Source: Bacillota bacterium
Lineage (GTDB): Bacteria > Bacillota > Clostridia > Oscillospirales > Ruminococcaceae
Reading direction: 5' to 3'
Assembly: GCA_023396215.1 (NCBI GenBank)
Contig: JAEWWW010000039.1
Coordinates: 1-11,601, forward strand
Length of the DNA stretch: 11,601 nt
The position numbers and the translations under genes are program-made. Positions 1 through 5,986 of the stretch are shown here, in pieces. The notes beneath the pieces are model-generated. The model searched no databases and was not told the origin of the DNA. It saw nothing but the letters and a program-made list of their open reading frames with translations. The first letter of the stretch is position 1, and each line of letters opens with the position of its first letter.

Positions 1-158
1 TGGCTGTCTATCCAAAAACCGCCGAAACAAATGGCTTTTATACCTTATTATATATTTAAGGGGATAAACGAACCGGCTTGACCGTCTGAAGCAGCCCGCG
101 GGAAGAGCGATTTTTTAGCGCCGGATACCCGCAAAATGCGCTGCTCACAGGGGGAGGG
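1..158. other. Left-edge gene-free stretch
   Basis: No supported gene lies here. There is an AT-rich patch around 36-60 next to GC-rich sequence. Reading left from the small membrane-protein gene, I find no stem followed by a T run, so the terminator of that operon is not visible or lies beyond the window edge. A TATAAT string on the minus strand near 46-52 has no convincing -35 partner. Confidence 0.5.
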
Positions 159-482
159 TCAGTCCAAATCCTGAACATTCATCCGGTCAAGCTCCTTTTT
201 CCGGCGTGGCTTTTCGCGGCAGGCAAAATAGATGGCCAGCAAAACCAGCGTGGGGATGTTGGCGGCCAACAGGGTGGAGGCCACCAGAAGAAAAACCTCC
301 CCACCGGTCATGCCGTTAAAGGCGGCAAGGCCAAAAACCATCAGCAGGGAATAACAGAAGCAGATAGCCGGGAGCAGCAGCCCGGGCCATCTGCTCTGCT
401 TCTTAGAGAGAAACACCTGCAGCCAGACGATGCCGGCTATCATACACAAGGTTATAAGAGAAACAAAGGCGGTTCGTTTCAT
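159..482 (-). CDS. Small three-helix membrane protein, unknown function
   Basis: A 107-residue protein that I do not recognise by family. It has three strongly hydrophobic stretches at about residues 4-25, 33-55 and 63-87, which suggests three membrane helices. The short cytoplasmic-type tail is rich in K, R and D/E (about 89-107, containing REKPRRKKELDR). The ATG overlaps the stop of the upstream HTH gene in an ATGA arrangement, so the two are translationally coupled and co-transcribed. Inference: the pair acts as a regulator plus membrane partner, where the membrane protein might be the regulated target or might sense a membrane signal. Nothing in the sequence identifies a substrate. It could equally be a small transporter-associated or stress protein. 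That it is a real gene is fairly sure; the role is unknown. Confidence 0.75.
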   Translation of the reverse strand: MKRTAFVSLITLCMIAGIVWLQVFLSKKQSRWPGLLLPAICFCYSLLMVFGLAAFNGMTGGEVFLLVASTLLAANIPTLVLLAIYFACREKPRRKKELDRMNVQDLD

Positions 483-784
483 TGGGGGTCCTCCTTCTTC
501 AGCCGTTTATATTCCGAAATCAGCAGCTTGGCGGTATCGAAGTCCAGCTTTTCGTTTACGGCAAGCCGCTTGACCAGCGCAATATAGGGCTCGTTGGCGG
601 CATCCTGCCCAATGCGGATTTTTTGTATCAGCTTATCCAGCCGCAGCCGTACCGTGGGGTAGGTCACCTGATACTGCTTGGCAATCTCTTTGAGCGAGCC
701 GGAGGCCAATATAAAGTTTTTGATAAAAGAAACGTCCTCATCATCAAGGTTCAGCATCCATTCGGGGACAACCTCAATCGCCAC
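479..784 (-). CDS. DUF2089-type small HTH regulator
   Basis: A 101-residue protein resembling the helix-turn-helix half of DUF2089 proteins. It runs from VPEWMLNLDDEDVSFIKNF through a helix-turn-helix at about residues 30-53 (SLKEIAKQYQVTYPTVRLRL) and ends in a basic/acidic helical tail. The N-terminal zinc-ribbon-like Cys motif of longer DUF2089 proteins is absent. I place the start at a GTG (784) because AAAGGAGG lies 7 nt upstream of it. The longest open frame would begin at a TTG at 838, but that TTG is the first half of the -35 box (TTGACT), so it cannot be the translated start. A second in-frame GTG at 790 is possible but too close to the Shine-Dalgarno. It is first gene of a two-gene operon with the overlapping membrane protein. 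Role inferred: DNA-binding transcription regulator, possibly autoregulated. Confidence 0.8.
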   Translation of the reverse strand: MAIEVVPEWMLNLDDEDVSFIKNFILASGSLKEIAKQYQVTYPTVRLRLDKLIQKIRIGQDAANEPYIALVKRLAVNEKLDFDTAKLLISEYKRLKKEDPQ

Positions 785-798
785 ATGCACCCCTCCTT

Positions 799-833
799 TA
801 ATAATATTAAATATAATATATAATAATATTAAA
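799..833. repeat. Two direct AT repeats spaced 22 bp, overlapping the promoter
   Basis: The 13-mer TAATAATATTAAA occurs exactly at 799-811 and again at 821-833. The spacing is 22 bp, about two helical turns, so both copies face the same side of the DNA. Each holds an AATATT palindrome. They flank and overlap the -10 box and reach the -35 box. This is the layout expected of an operator for a dimeric regulator, plausibly the DUF2089 protein itself. In such AT-rich DNA, chance repetition is also possible. Confidence 0.5.
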
Positions 834-838
834 GTCAA
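810..838 (-). promoter_or_regulatory. Sigma-A-type promoter of the DUF2089 operon
   Basis: Reading the minus strand, TTGACT (838-833) is followed by a 17-nt spacer and TATATT (815-810). This is close to the TTGACA-17-TATAAT consensus. The expected start of transcription is near 803, giving a leader of only about 20 nt that contains the AAAGGAGG site. Confidence 0.7.
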
Positions 839-858
839 TAGTAAATAAGTGGGTTAAT

Positions 859-886
859 AAAAATGCGGCTGCCAATCGGCAGCCGC
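859..886 (-). terminator. Rho-independent terminator of the EcsC-family gene
   Basis: GCGGCTGCC (865-873) pairs perfectly with GGCAGCCGC (878-886) around a 4-nt loop. On the minus strand the stem is followed by ATTTTTATT. It lies 22 nt past the stop of the EcsC-family gene and insulates the DUF2089 promoter from read-through. Confidence 0.9.
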
Positions 887-908
887 GTTGAGGTCTGTTT
901 CATACAAA

Positions 909-1724
909 TCAAGTGGTCTTATAAACTCCATCATCAGCTTTTTGCTCCAGCAGAAAGCGCCGGTGGTACTTCAGGGTGGCATAATCGGTTACCTGCCGCA
1001 GAAACACCATGTTGGAAGCGCCGCCCACCACCCCCAGAAGGGGAATGCCCTGCACAAACTTCAGCAGAAGCAGCTCGGCGGAAAGCGCCTCGGCGGTACG
1101 GCGGGTTTGCTCCTTGAGTGCAATCGGTTCTGTTTCGCTTTGGCTGAACCGAAAAATTAGCGCGTTGATTTCGGCGTCCTGCTCCTCTATCCGGCTGCCG
1201 CTGTAAAGGGCGGTTTCAATCAGCCGCAGGATGAAATACCGCTCGGCCTCGCTCTCGTAGGCAAACCCAAAGCTGAGGGCCACCTCGTAGACGCTTTTGA
1301 GCAGCACCCCGATAAACAACGGGATATCGGGCAGCCCCACCCCCAGCAGGCCGAGGCCCACCCCCTCCGCCCCAGAGAGCAGCAGGTTTTTGCGGCTGGC
1401 GCTGCGGGCCTGCCGGGCAAACGCCCGGATACTGCGGCTATCCTGCCGAAGGCTCACGGCGTAGCGGCGCACCCGGTGCGCATCCTGCTGCCGCGCCTTC
1501 TGGTAGGTTTTTTCAATCACCCCGGTGCCTTTGTCAAACACCAGCTCAAACCCCTTGAAAAAAGCCTTGTTCAGGGTGGCTTGCAGGTTGGCGGGCACCT
1601 TACCGGCAAGACTATCCCCCAGCAGCGGCTGGCGGGGCCTTTGGTGCCGGGCGATATACCGCCGCTCTTTTTTCAGGAGCTGTTCCCAATCCCGCTGCCA
1701 GGCGGGGTGCTTCATAAATGCCAT
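909..1724 (-). CDS. EcsC-family protein
   Basis: A 271-residue EcsC-family protein of unknown biochemical role (named after B. subtilis EcsC, third gene of an ABC-transporter locus; many homologues are orphan). The N-terminal half is basic and helical (about 10-110). A glycine-rich amphipathic segment follows at about 117-145 (GAEGVGLGLLGVGLPDIP, then LFIGVLLKSVYEVA), the family's signature. A second glycine-containing hydrophobic stretch lies at about 219-245 (QGIPLLGVVGGASN). No signal peptide or catalytic motif is evident; it is probably peripherally membrane-associated. I chose ATG 1724 because AGGA lies 8 nt upstream. A longer frame from 1814 would add 30 basic residues but would run across an 8-bp stem-loop, so it is less likely. 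It is a single-gene unit with its own terminator and no adjacent ecsA/ecsB. Confidence 0.88.
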   Translation of the reverse strand: MAFMKHPAWQRDWEQLLKKERRYIARHQRPRQPLLGDSLAGKVPANLQATLNKAFFKGFELVFDKGTGVIEKTYQKARQQDAHRVRRYAVSLRQDSRSIRAFARQARSASRKNLLLSGAEGVGLGLLGVGLPDIPLFIGVLLKSVYEVALSFGFAYESEAERYFILRLIETALYSGSRIEEQDAEINALIFRFSQSETEPIALKEQTRRTAEALSAELLLLKFVQGIPLLGVVGGASNMVFLRQVTDYATLKYHRRFLLEQKADDGVYKTT

Positions 1725-1764
1725 GGCGCTTTTCCTGCCTTTCCCCGAAAATGCTTCCCGGCTG

Positions 1765-1787
1765 CGGGCAGTGTTTTTTACTGCCCG
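1765..1787 (-). other. Stem-loop in the leader of the EcsC-family gene
   Basis: CGGGCAGT (1765-1772) pairs with ACTGCCCG (1780-1787) around a 7-nt loop that is almost all T on the plus strand (A on the transcript). It lies 41 nt upstream of the chosen ATG. On the minus strand it has no T tract right after it, so it is not a clear terminator. A structured leader or chance pairing are both possible. Confidence 0.4.
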
Positions 1788-1912
1788 GGGGTATCGATAA
1801 AAAAACCTTTGCAACGGGGGCTTTTTGGTATATGATATATTATCAGCTTATCTTAATATGTGCCATAAAAGCATGGAAAATAATACCAATACAAGCTGCC
1901 TGTAAGCGGGCG

Positions 1913-1993
1913 ACCATAGGTCGCCCCTACAATGTTTACGGTAGCATCATTGTTGTAGGGGCGGTCTGCGGCCGCCCGCAGATTGGCCGCCCC
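1913..1993. repeat. GTAGGGGCG-type inverted-repeat element, copy A
   Basis: CGCCCCTACAA (1922-1932) and TTGTAGGGGCG (1953-1963) are exact inverted repeats around a 20-nt spacer. Similarity continues outward with transitions to about 27 bp per arm. Each arm is palindromic in its own right: GGGCGACC-ATA-GGTCGCCC on the left; on the right, GGGGCGGTCTGCGG (1958-1971) pairs with CCGCAGA (1976-1982) and CCGCCCC (1987-1993) with a 4-nt bulge. A related copy lies at 3439-3503. No ORF is carried. It looks like a small non-autonomous intergenic repeat of the MITE or REP kind; no target-site duplication is obvious. Confidence 0.7.
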
Positions 1994-2008
1994 TTGGGTT
2001 AATGGCGA

Positions 2009-2043
2009 ATGATACCATGCCGCTCTGCGGATATGGTTATCAT
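2009..2043 (+). other. Two-part hairpin ahead of the GNAT gene
   Basis: ATGATACCAT (2009-2018) faces ATGG-T-TATCAT (2033-2043, one extra T), and an inner stem CCGC (2020-2023)/GCGG (2027-2030) closes a 3-nt loop. The structure ends 36 nt before the GNAT start codon and covers the alternative ATG at 2002, which argues for the downstream start. It could be part of the adjacent repeat, an operator-like dyad or a leader structure. Confidence 0.45.
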
Positions 2044-2079
2044 AAAATCAGTTTTGTTGCAAAAAGAGGGAATAACCAT

Positions 2080-2637
2080 ATGAGTACAGATATTCTTATC
2101 CGGCCGGCCACCGAGGCCGACGCACAGGCGCTTCTGGATATCTACGCGCCCTATGTTATCGATACCGCCATCACCTTTGAATATGAGGCACCCACCGTGG
2201 CCGAGTTTGCCCGGCGGATAGGCGATATCCTGCAAAAATACCCCTACCTTGTGGCGGTGCGGCAGGGACAGACGGTGGGTTACGCCTACGCTTCGCCGCT
2301 GAAAAACCGGGCGGCCTACGACTGGGCGGTGGAAACCACCATCTACCTTGAGCAGGGCTGCCGGGGCGGCGGCGTGGGCCGGGCGCTGTATCAGGCGCTG
2401 GAGCAGGAGCTTGCCCGGCGCAACATCCTGAATCTCTATGCCTGCATCGCCACCAGCCAGGAGCAGGACGCCCACCTGAGCGACGCAAGCGTGCGGTTTC
2501 ACGAGCGGATGGGCTACCGGCAGGCGGGTTACTTTAACCGGTGCGGCTACAAGTTTGGCCGCTGGTACGACGTGGTCTGGATGGAAAAGCTGCTGGGGGA
2601 GCATACCCCCAACCCCAAGCCGGTGCTGCGCACCTAA
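2080..2637 (+). CDS. GNAT N-acetyltransferase, PAT/MnaT-like
   Basis: A 185-residue acetyl-CoA-dependent N-acetyltransferase of the phosphinothricin/methionine-sulfoximine acetyltransferase group. The single GNAT fold covers nearly the whole chain. Visible landmarks are the N-terminal IRPATEADAQALLDIYAPYV, the family's FEYE around residues 33-36, the acetyl-CoA loop RGGGVGRALYQAL at 95-107, SVRFHERMGY at 137-146, and the C-terminal GRWYDVVWMEK (160-170) typical of the PAT group. Known members acetylate free amino acid analogues such as methionine sulfoximine, usually as detoxification; the real substrate here is not determinable. I chose ATG 2080, 8-12 nt after AAGAGGG. An ATG at 2002 would add 26 unfamily-like residues and lies near a hairpin. 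It is the only plus-strand gene and converges on the HD-domain gene with 74 nt between the stops. Confidence 0.9.
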   Translation: MSTDILIRPATEADAQALLDIYAPYVIDTAITFEYEAPTVAEFARRIGDILQKYPYLVAVRQGQTVGYAYASPLKNRAAYDWAVETTIYLEQGCRGGGVGRALYQALEQELARRNILNLYACIATSQEQDAHLSDASVRFHERMGYRQAGYFNRCGYKFGRWYDVVWMEKLLGEHTPNPKPVLRT

Positions 2638-2711
2638 ATCAGCCGCGCGCCCGGCGCAATCCCTTTGGGGCGGTTTTGCAGCCCTGCGGCGCGCTGCCGG
2701 CAATCTGTGCC

Positions 2712-3299
2712 TTACCTCTTGTTCACCGCCGAGGTGTCTTTTTCACGCAGGAAGGTGGCCTCGAGGTCGGAAAGATGCAGCTTGACCGCCAGCGGGTATT
2801 TGTCGTAGGCGAGGCTGATGGTGAAGCTGCCCGATTTGGCCGAGTCGTCGAACCCGCCCATATGCCAGCGGATGGCCGCCGCCTCGGCGGGCTTGAGGCG
2901 CACAAACCGCTCGATGAGAAAGACCGATTTTTCGCCGTGGCCGTAGGGGAAAACGTCCTCCACCTGATAGTAGGGCACCTTCTCCCAGGCGCCGGTTTCC
3001 TCGTTCTTTACGTTGCGGGTGGATACCTTATAAAACTCCGCCTTGCACAGGTCGTGCAGCAGGGCGCAGAGGGCAAAGCTTTCGGGGTTATCCTCACCGG
3101 CGACAAAGTGCTTTTCCATCATCACATCAAAGACGTTGAGGCTGTGCATCACCAGCCCCTCTTTGCAGGCACAGTGAAAGCGGGTGCTGGCCGGTGCGGT
3201 GAAAAAGTCGGTGCGCTCCAGCCACTCCAGCAGCTGCGGCGCGCCCTCGCGGGAGATATGCTCCTTATAAATTGAGACAAAGCGTTGTTTGTAATCCAT
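2712..3299 (-). CDS. HD-domain metal-dependent phosphohydrolase family protein
   Basis: A 195-residue protein with an HD-type fold. The metal-binding set is visible in order: H52 (LVMHSLNV), H82-D83 (LLHDLCKAEFY), H121 (YGHGEKSV), H146 (IRWHMGG) and D178 (HLSDLEA). Five conserved positions suggest a metal centre that could hold one or two ions. Family members hydrolyse phosphate esters, including nucleotides and cyclic nucleotides, but the substrate here cannot be read from sequence. The region at 90-115 (RNVKNEETGAWEKVPYY) looks like an insertion between the HD pair and the third His. ATG 3299 has a clear AGGAG 4 nt upstream. A 29-residue extension from 3386 would run over the promoter and leader hairpin, so I reject it. 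No signal peptide; cytoplasmic. Transcribed alone, convergent with the GNAT gene. Confidence 0.87.
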   Translation of the reverse strand: MDYKQRFVSIYKEHISREGAPQLLEWLERTDFFTAPASTRFHCACKEGLVMHSLNVFDVMMEKHFVAGEDNPESFALCALLHDLCKAEFYKVSTRNVKNEETGAWEKVPYYQVEDVFPYGHGEKSVFLIERFVRLKPAEAAAIRWHMGGFDDSAKSGSFTISLAYDKYPLAVKLHLSDLEATFLREKDTSAVNKR

Positions 3300-3312
3300 G
3301 GTACTCCTATCC

Positions 3313-3344
3313 CTTGCCGTGCAAACGGCAAGCAGCAGATTATA
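3313..3344 (-). promoter_or_regulatory. -10 box and 5' stem-loop of the HD-domain gene
   Basis: On the minus strand a perfect TATAAT (3344-3339) lies just before an 8-bp stem-loop, CTTGCCGT (3313-3320) with ACGGCAAG (3325-3332), which is itself followed by GGATAGGAG and the ATG. If transcription starts near 3332, the mRNA begins with this hairpin, as in 5'-stabilising stems. I see no good -35 box at 17 nt, so the promoter call is tentative. Confidence 0.5.
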
Positions 3345-3438
3345 GGTAACGGTGGCTGGCGGGCCGTGAGGGTGCCGTTGCCGCACTCTGCAAGGAACCC
3401 CCAGCTTTGTTTACAAACGGTATGGGTTATCGGCCTGA

Positions 3439-3503
3439 GGCGGTCGCAGGCCACCCCTGCAACAGTTATGATACCGTGATGTACGGGCGACCTTTGGCCG
3501 CCC
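3439..3503. repeat. GTAGGGGCG-type inverted-repeat element, copy B (degenerate)
   Basis: The left arm (3439-3462, GGCGGTCGCAGG then CCACCCCTGCAA) and right arm (3480-3503, TGTACGGGCGACC then TTTGGCCGCCC) are imperfect inverted repeats around a 17-nt spacer. The right arm matches the arm consensus of the element at 1913-1993, and the spacer shares ATGAT..ACCGT with the reverse complement of the spacer there, so the copy is inverted relative to it. This supports a dispersed family rather than two unrelated palindromes. No ORF is carried. Confidence 0.55.
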
Positions 3504-3573
3504 GCCGGCCCAAAGCTGGTTGCACCCTGCGGCTAGCCATTGTATATTTCTATTGTAGCATATTTAGAAGGTC

Positions 3574-3601
3574 AAAAAAAGAACGGCAAAGGCCGCTGCC
3601 G
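3574..3601 (-). terminator. Possible second terminator behind eno
   Basis: On the minus strand CGGCA (3601-3597) pairs with TGCCG (3588-3584), and the stem is followed by TTC and seven T residues (3580-3574). A competing stem, GCCGCTGCC (3592-3600) with GGCGGCGGC (3604-3612), overlaps it. It lies past the main eno terminator, so it would act as a backup. Confidence 0.45.
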
Positions 3602-3628
3602 GGGGCGGCGGCAATTTTATATTCAGAT

Positions 3629-3660
3629 AAAAACGGGGCGTCTTATGGCAAGACGCCCCG
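3629..3660 (-). terminator. Rho-independent terminator of eno
   Basis: An 11-bp perfect stem, CGGGGCGTCTT (3634-3644) with AAGACGCCCCG (3650-3660), encloses a 5-nt loop. On the minus strand it is followed at once by TTTTT (3633-3629). It stands 81 nt beyond the eno stop. Confidence 0.92.
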
Positions 3661-3741
3661 CTGCAGCCTATTACAAAAATACATTTATAAAATATATCGC
3701 GCAGGCGGACAGGTACCGACGGAGCGATTCATAGTAGATTG

Positions 3742-5025
3742 CTACTGATTGAAGCAGCCCTTGCCGGGGAACCGTGCGCCGCCGCCAAGGTGGTCCTCGA
3801 TGCGCAGAAGCTGGTTGTATTTTGCCACCCGCTCGCTGCGGCTGGGCGCGCCGGTTTTAATCTGGCCCGCGCCCACCGCCACCGCAAGGTCGGCGATGGT
3901 GGTGTCCTCGGTTTCGCCCGAGCGGTGCGAAACAATGGCGGTATACCCCGCCTTGTGGGCCATCTTGATGGCGTCCAGCGTTTCGGTCAGCGAACCGATC
4001 TGGTTCAGCTTAATCAAAATTGAGTTGCCGCAGCCGCTCTCGATGCCCTTGCGCAGCCGCTGGGTGTTGGTTACAAACAGGTCATCGCCCACAAGCTGCA
4101 CTTTGCCGCCCAGCGCCTTGGTCAGCTTGGCCCAACCAGCCCAATCCTCTTCATCCAGCGCGTCCTCGATGGAGGCGATGGGGTATTTTTCACACAGCCC
4201 TTGCCAGAAGGCAATCAGCTCGTCGGTGGTGTAGGCCTTTTGGCTCTTGGGCAGCAGGTAGCCGTTGTCGCTCTTCCACTCGGTGGCGGCGGCGTCGATG
4301 GCCAGCATGAAGTCGTCATAGGGGCGGTAGCCCGCGGAGGTGACAGCCTCCAAAATCAACTGGATGGCGGCTTCGTCGCTCTCCAGGTTGGGGGCGTAGC
4401 CGCCCTCATCACCCACGGCGGTGGCCAGCTTGCGAGATTTGAGAATAGACGCCAGCTTGTGGAACACCTCGGCGCACCAGCGCAGCCCCTCTTTAAAGGA
4501 GGAGGCGCCCACAGGCATCACCATGAACTCCTGAATATCCACGTTGTTGGCCGCGTGTGCGCCGCCGTTGAGAATGTTCATCATGGGCACCGGCAGGGTG
4601 TTGGCGTTAACCCCGCCGATGAAGCGGTAAAGGGGCAGGCCCAGCGCCGCCGCGCCCGCCGAGGCAGCCGCCAGCGAAACCGCCAGAATGGCGTTGGCTC
4701 CCAGATTGGATTTGTCGGTGGTGCCGTCCAGCTCAAGCAGGCGCTTGTCGATGGCGGCGGTATCCAGGCTGTTGAAGCCGATCAGCCCCTGTGCAATGGT
4801 GGTGTTGATGTTATCCACCGCCTTGGAAACACCCTTGCCGCCGTAACGGGTGGGGTCGCCGTCCCGCAGCTCCAGCGCTTCAAACGAGCCAGTGGAAGCC
4901 CCGCTGGGGGCGGCGCCCCGGCCCACCACGCCGTTTTCCAGCGTGACCTCGGCCTCAACGGTGGGGTTGCCGCGGGAGTCGATAATCTCGCGGCCGATAA
5001 TTTTCTTAATGGAGTAATCTGCCAT
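3742..5025 (-). CDS. eno: Enolase (phosphopyruvate hydratase)
   Basis: A full-length 427-residue enolase, which interconverts 2-phosphoglycerate and phosphoenolpyruvate in glycolysis and gluconeogenesis in the cytoplasm. The N-terminal domain holds the flexible loop SGASTGSFEALELRDGD (41-57). The barrel holds H157, E166 and E207 (GDEGG), the magnesium ligands D244, E287 and D314 (GDDLFVTN), the catalytic lysine K339 (ILIKLNQIGSLTET), the SHRSGETED loop (366-374) and K390 (KTGAPSRSERVAKYNQLLRIE region). All expected catalytic and metal-binding positions are present. The start ATG follows AAAGAGGTG. It has its own promoter and terminator and is not clustered here with other glycolytic genes. 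No truncation or frameshift. Confidence 0.98.
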   Translation of the reverse strand: MADYSIKKIIGREIIDSRGNPTVEAEVTLENGVVGRGAAPSGASTGSFEALELRDGDPTRYGGKGVSKAVDNINTTIAQGLIGFNSLDTAAIDKRLLELDGTTDKSNLGANAILAVSLAAASAGAAALGLPLYRFIGGVNANTLPVPMMNILNGGAHAANNVDIQEFMVMPVGASSFKEGLRWCAEVFHKLASILKSRKLATAVGDEGGYAPNLESDEAAIQLILEAVTSAGYRPYDDFMLAIDAAATEWKSDNGYLLPKSQKAYTTDELIAFWQGLCEKYPIASIEDALDEEDWAGWAKLTKALGGKVQLVGDDLFVTNTQRLRKGIESGCGNSILIKLNQIGSLTETLDAIKMAHKAGYTAIVSHRSGETEDTTIADLAVAVGAGQIKTGAPSRSERVAKYNQLLRIEDHLGGGARFPGKGCFNQ

Positions 5026-5110
5026 AGCTAAAGCACCTCTTTCGTTAACCTTTTTCTATTTTGCTGCCGCCTGCCCGAGCGCGGCCTATGCTTTTTGGTT
5101 CTACACCAAC

Positions 5111-5139
5111 ATTGTATACGATTTCGGTAGAGTTGTCCA
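5111..5139 (-). promoter_or_regulatory. Promoter of eno
   Basis: On the minus strand TGGACA (5139-5134) and TACAAT (5116-5111) are separated by exactly 17 nt, each one mismatch from the sigma-A consensus. Transcription would start near 5104, giving a leader of about 80 nt. Confidence 0.65.
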
Positions 5140-5285
5140 GAGTCATGGAAAATTTTATGACCAACCGGCCATAGAAGCGGCTTACTCCAAGCCTTCAAGG
5201 AAGTTGTAGCTGCACTTAAAGAGCACCTTTAAGCCTGTCACCAATTGCAGGTATCTTCTCGCCAGAGAAGCCCTCGATTGCCTTA
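5140..5285. other. Gene-free gap between eno promoter and cupin gene
   Basis: No gene. Two small stems are visible: CTTAAAG (5215-5221) with CTTTAAG (5227-5233), and CTTCTC with GAGAAG around 5255-5270. Neither is followed by a T run on the minus strand, so no clear terminator of the cupin gene can be named. Confidence 0.45.
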
Positions 5286-5645
5286 TTATATTCTTTCAAG
5301 CTTCTCAACAGTTTTATCGTTTACGATGTTACCGGTGTTCAGGGTGCTTTTAAGCTCAATTAAGAGCACATGGGCTTCTTCGGGAGCGACAGGCATATGC
5401 TCAATCCCTTTCGGAACAATAATAGCTTCTCCCTCCCGCAAGCAGATATCTCTATCTCTGAATTTTACTGTCAGTACGCCCTTTACCACATAGAACAACT
5501 CATCTTCATTGTCGTGAGCATGCCAGGTAAATTCCCCTTTAAACTTTGCAATTTTCACGTAGGAATCGTTGAGCTCCCCGATAATCTTAGGGCTCCAGTA
5601 TTCATGAAAAAGCCGGAATTTCTCTTCTAAATTAATTTTGTCCAT
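5286..5645 (-). CDS. Small single-domain cupin
   Basis: A 119-residue cupin beta-barrel protein. Motif 1 is WHAHDNEDELFYVVKG, with metal ligands H42, H44 and E49 and the conserved G56. Motif 2 is GEAIIVPKGIEHMP (72-85), with P78, G80 and the fourth ligand H83. All four metal ligands are present, so a mononuclear metal site is likely. Cupins of this size include isomerases, dioxygenases and sugar-binding proteins; nothing here decides between them. The start ATG has AAGGAGG 8 nt upstream. The gene is visibly AT-richer than its neighbours and uses more A/T-ending codons, which may indicate transfer or a different expression class. It stands alone between eno and the sugar genes and is not overlapped or coupled to either. 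Confidence 0.88.
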   Translation of the reverse strand: MDKINLEEKFRLFHEYWSPKIIGELNDSYVKIAKFKGEFTWHAHDNEDELFYVVKGVLTVKFRDRDICLREGEAIIVPKGIEHMPVAPEEAHVLLIELKSTLNTGNIVNDKTVEKLERI

Positions 5646-5986
5646 TTTCTTTTCCTCCTTATGCAGCCTGACGGTTTACCGCCGCTCTATATGAATCATC
5701 GGAAGATGAAGGAGGTTGTTGAGAGTACCGCCTACTGCCATAGCCCTCTTTTTTGAACTTATTGTTCACCGGTTAGCGGGCTTTGTTATATTTGGTGTGG
5801 TTTTTAGAGTATAGGATGTTATCAAAAAATAATGCCTATGTAAATAGGCATTGGAAAGAAATGTTTGATAAGGGTCAAGCGTTGGAGGGAAGGAAACTCC
5901 GCGCCCTTATGGGCCAGCCGGACAAAGCCGCCCCCCGTCACAAAAGGGCAAGGGTAAAAATGCATGCAGGGCGGAGGTAAAGCGGG
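5646..5986. other. 341-bp gene-free stretch between cupin and sugar genes
   Basis: It holds the cupin leader, a dyad GAACTTATTGTTC (5755-5767), the terminator behind the sugar genes, and about 130 bp of mixed sequence up to the WbpB-type stop. An open plus-strand frame at 5783-5980 crosses the terminator stem, has no Shine-Dalgarno and encodes a low-complexity basic peptide, so I do not call it. I found no convincing promoter for the cupin gene. Confidence 0.5.
5824..5852 (-). terminator. Rho-independent terminator behind the sugar genes
   Basis: A 9-bp perfect stem, AATGCCTAT (5831-5839) with ATAGGCATT (5844-5852), has a 4-nt loop. On the minus strand it is followed by ATTTTTTG (5830-5823). 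It lies 134 nt after the stop of the WbpB-type gene and before the cupin gene, so it ends the sugar operon. Confidence 0.85.

Larger units (their letters stand above)
3300..3741. other. 442-bp gene-free stretch between HD gene and eno
   Basis: No supported gene. From left to right it holds the leader and -10 box of the HD gene, an 8-bp long-range stem (GGTAACGG at 3345-3352 with CCGTTGCC at 3375-3382), the degenerate inverted-repeat element, an AT-rich patch at 3538-3580, and the two terminator-like hairpins behind eno. The short plus-strand open frames here have no ribosome binding site and cross these structures. Confidence 0.6.

Noticed and set aside
5755..5767. GAACTTATTGTTC as a LexA/SOS box
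   Set aside because: The half sites are 5 nt apart rather than the 4 of the Gram-positive SOS box, and no SOS gene is adjacent.
5783..5980. 65-residue plus-strand open frame
   Set aside because: It crosses the terminator stem at 5831-5852, lacks a Shine-Dalgarno and resembles no family I know.
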